NCBI GenBank assembly: GCA_036500605.1
Contig: DASYBU010000046.1
Location: 133,136 to 197,135, forward strand
Direction of reading: 5' to 3'
Source of the DNA: JAFALK01 sp036500605
GTDB lineage: Bacteria > Pseudomonadota > Gammaproteobacteria > Burkholderiales > Burkholderiaceae_C
DNA: 64,000 bases
The notes below the pieces were generated by a model. It was not told the origin of the DNA and ran no database searches. It saw only the letters and a list, made by a program, of their open reading frames with translations. Positions 62,289-64,000 of the stretch are shown here, one piece after another; position 1 is the first letter of the stretch, and every line of letters starts with the position of its first letter. The position numbers were made by a program, and so were the translations under genes.

Positions 62289-63806
62289 ATGGAACTGCTT
62301 CACAACCTTGCGCTCGGTTTCGGCACGGCGCTCAGCTTTCAGAACCTGCTCTACGCACTGCTGGGTGCGGTGCTCGGCACCTTGATCGGCGTACTGCCGG
62401 GCCTGGGACCCGTGGCGACCATCGCCATGCTGCTGCCATCCATCTATTCAATGGACGCCACGCCGGCGTTGATCATGCTGGCCGGCATCTACTACGGCGC
62501 GCAGTACGGTGGCTCCACGACAGCTATCTTGATCAATGTGCCGGGTGAATCCAGTTCCGTGGTCACCGCAATCGACGGTTACCAGATGGCGCGGCAGGGC
62601 AGGGCAGGGGCTGCGCTGGCCGTGGCGGGGCTCGGATCCTTCTTCGCGGGCTGTGTAGGGACCTTGGTGATCGCGGCGTTCTCGCCGGCGCTGATCAAGC
62701 TGGCCTCCAACTTCGGCTCGGCCGAATACTTCTCCTTGATGGTGCTCGGGCTGATCGGCGCGGTGGTGTTGGCCTCGGGCTCGCTGATCAAGGCAATCGC
62801 CATGATCGTCCTGGGCCTGCTGCTGGGGCAGATCAACAGTGACGTGATCTCGGGTGTCCCACGCTTTTCGTTTGATTTTCCGGAACTGTCCGACCCCGAG
62901 GGCATCGGCTTTGTGGTGATCGCCATGGGCATCTTCGGCTTCGGCGGGATCATCGGCAATCTGGGGCAGCCGGCCGAGCATCGGGAGGTTTTCACCAAGA
63001 GCGTGAAAGGCCTGTGGCCCACGCGGCAGGATTTCAAGGAGGCGTGGCCCTCGGTTCTGCGCGGCACCGCGCTGGGCAGCGTTCTGGGTGTTCTGCCGGG
63101 CGGCGGCGCGCTCCTGGCCTCTTTTGCCTCCTACACATTAGAGAAGAAGGCGACCCGCAATCCGCGCATTCCTTTCGGCAAGGGCGCCATTCAAGGCGTG
63201 GCCGGGCCGGAGAGCGCCAACAACGCGGGTGCTCAGACCAGTTTCATTCCCATGCTCACCCTGGGCATCCCGCCCAATGCCGTGATGGCTTTGATGGTCG
63301 GGGCCATGACCCTGAAGGGCATCCAGCCCGGCCCCCAGGTCATGAGCAGCAATCCAGGCCTGTTCTGGGGGCTGATCGCATCGATGTGGGTCGGCAACCT
63401 GATGCTGATCGTGCTGAATCTGCCGTTGATCGGCATCTGGATCAAGCTGCTGACCGTCCCCTACCGTTTCCTGTTCCCGGCCATCGTCGTGTTCTGCTGC
63501 ATCGGCACCTACACCTTGAAGAACAACAGCTTCGATGTGTATATGACAGCGATCTTCGCGCTGCTGGGCTATGTGTTCCACAAACTGTCTTGTGAGCCTG
63601 CGCCCTTGCTGCTGGGCTACATCTTGGGGCCGATGATGGAAGAGAACCTGCGCCGGGCGCTCCTGCTGTCGCGCGGCGACTGGAGCACTTTTGTGACGCG
63701 CCCACTCTCGGCAGGCTTGCTCGTGGCGGCAGCCGTCCTGGTCGTGGTGGTGATGCTTCCTACGATCAGGAAGAAGCGCGAGGCCACGTTTCAGGAAGAG
63801 AACTAG
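62289..63806 (+). CDS. tctA: Tripartite tricarboxylate transporter, large membrane subunit TctA
   Basis: A 505-residue permease with about 11-12 helices. The two conserved repeats are GVLPGLGPVATIAMLLP and GVLPGGGALLASFASYTLEKK, along with the ESANNAGAQTSFIPMLTLGIPPN block. It forms the sodium-coupled channel for a tricarboxylate such as citrate, using TctB and a periplasmic TctC. The stop at 63804-63806 is followed by a promoter for the next gene. Confidence 0.95.
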   Translation: MELLHNLALGFGTALSFQNLLYALLGAVLGTLIGVLPGLGPVATIAMLLPSIYSMDATPALIMLAGIYYGAQYGGSTTAILINVPGESSSVVTAIDGYQMARQGRAGAALAVAGLGSFFAGCVGTLVIAAFSPALIKLASNFGSAEYFSLMVLGLIGAVVLASGSLIKAIAMIVLGLLLGQINSDVISGVPRFSFDFPELSDPEGIGFVVIAMGIFGFGGIIGNLGQPAEHREVFTKSVKGLWPTRQDFKEAWPSVLRGTALGSVLGVLPGGGALLASFASYTLEKKATRNPRIPFGKGAIQGVAGPESANNAGAQTSFIPMLTLGIPPNAVMALMVGAMTLKGIQPGPQVMSSNPGLFWGLIASMWVGNLMLIVLNLPLIGIWIKLLTVPYRFLFPAIVVFCCIGTYTLKNNSFDVYMTAIFALLGYVFHKLSCEPAPLLLGYILGPMMEENLRRALLLSRGDWSTFVTRPLSAGLLVAAAVLVVVVMLPTIRKKREATFQEEN

Positions 63807-63846
63807 ATAGAGCAGCTGCGTCCCCAGCGACTTTTTCAGCAAGGGC

Positions 63847-64000
63847 TTGCGACCAGGTAAAAACCTGTGCTACAGTCGTGGGCTGCGCTGCAAACAGAGC
63901 TGTTCACCGGTTTAACGGTGAAGCGAAGAAGGCGGCGCAGGCGGGATGATCTTCAAGGCTCTTAGGAGCAGGGTTCTTAGGGGCTCAGAGGATCCACCTT
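63847..64000 (+). promoter_or_regulatory. Promoter and structured leader of a gene beyond the right edge
   Basis: TTGCGA (63847-63852) and TACAGT (63871-63876), 18 bp apart, make a good sigma-70 promoter. The predicted RNA starts near 63883. It can fold: CTGCGC (63883-63888) pairs with GCGCAG (63935-63940) around a perfect hairpin, TTCACCG (63903-63909) with CGGTGAA (63916-63922). AGAGGA near 63989-63994 could be the ribosome-binding site of a gene starting just outside. No coding sequence is claimed here; the base composition after 63950 (several AGG triplets) does not look coding. Confidence 0.55.

Overview
The window looks like a chromosomal segment of a GC-rich betaproteobacterium of the order Burkholderiales, probably near the Roseateles/Mitsuaria/Pelomonas/Rubrivivax group. 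This is an inference from high GC, heavy use of GTG and TTG starts, a BPSS1780-family membrane protein, the order polA / DUF2782 / thrB / BPSS1780, and the lysR-lysA and ahpC-ahpF arrangements. I could not run a similarity search. No rRNA, tRNA, CRISPR array, prophage, plasmid or transposase gene was found. Coding density is very high and no gap exceeds 300 bases.

Layout. 1-7205: the end of a LysR-type regulator; a LysR regulator divergent from an NmrA-like oxidoreductase; a catabolic operon (MFS permease, class III CoA-transferase, HMG-CoA-lyase-like protein); and a two-gene ArsR/SdpI-like operon with a clear promoter-operator. 7214-14366 (minus): a PHP phosphoesterase, a chemotaxis receptor, an EAL-CBS-GGDEF protein, recJ and an RpfE-like gene. 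14481-18715: a polyphosphate module (ppk, sixA, convergent ppx) with a palindromic repeat between sixA and ppx. 18777-22949 (plus): dienelactone hydrolase, ZIP transporter and several small proteins. 22950-26263 (minus): stress protein, sulfurtransferase, DMT exporter and Rieske oxygenase, the last behind a leader terminator. 26554-29616: isoprenoid operon xseB-ispA-dxs. 29644-36673: a KgtP-like permease, a DUF4349 lipoprotein, lysR/lysA and ahpC/ahpF with an OxyR-like site. 36687-42527: RarD, a ubiquitin-like MoaD/ThiS protein paired with a beta-propeller protein, a CocE-type hydrolase, a TruC-like pseudouridine synthase and small proteins. 42550-47657: uvrD and an M1 aminopeptidase. 47647-56247: thrB group (minus), then polA, lolC/E, lolD, purU and tatD. 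56237-63806: an MscS channel (minus), then a tightly overlapping run (DNA glycosylase, split amidohydrolase, spermidine-synthase-like protein, GspE/PilB-like ATPase) and the tricarboxylate transporter genes tctB-tctA. 63807-64000: a promoter and structured leader for a gene beyond the edge.

Most genes are housekeeping or ordinary accessory genes. The items most worth a second look are the ubiquitin-like/beta-propeller pair, the leaderless ArsR promoter-operator with its SdpI-like partner, the split amidohydrolase, two copies of a nonamer-based palindromic repeat (one directly beside the ahpC control region), a separate CGCAGAG-type palindromic element, the terminator in the Rieske leader, and the structured leader at the right edge.
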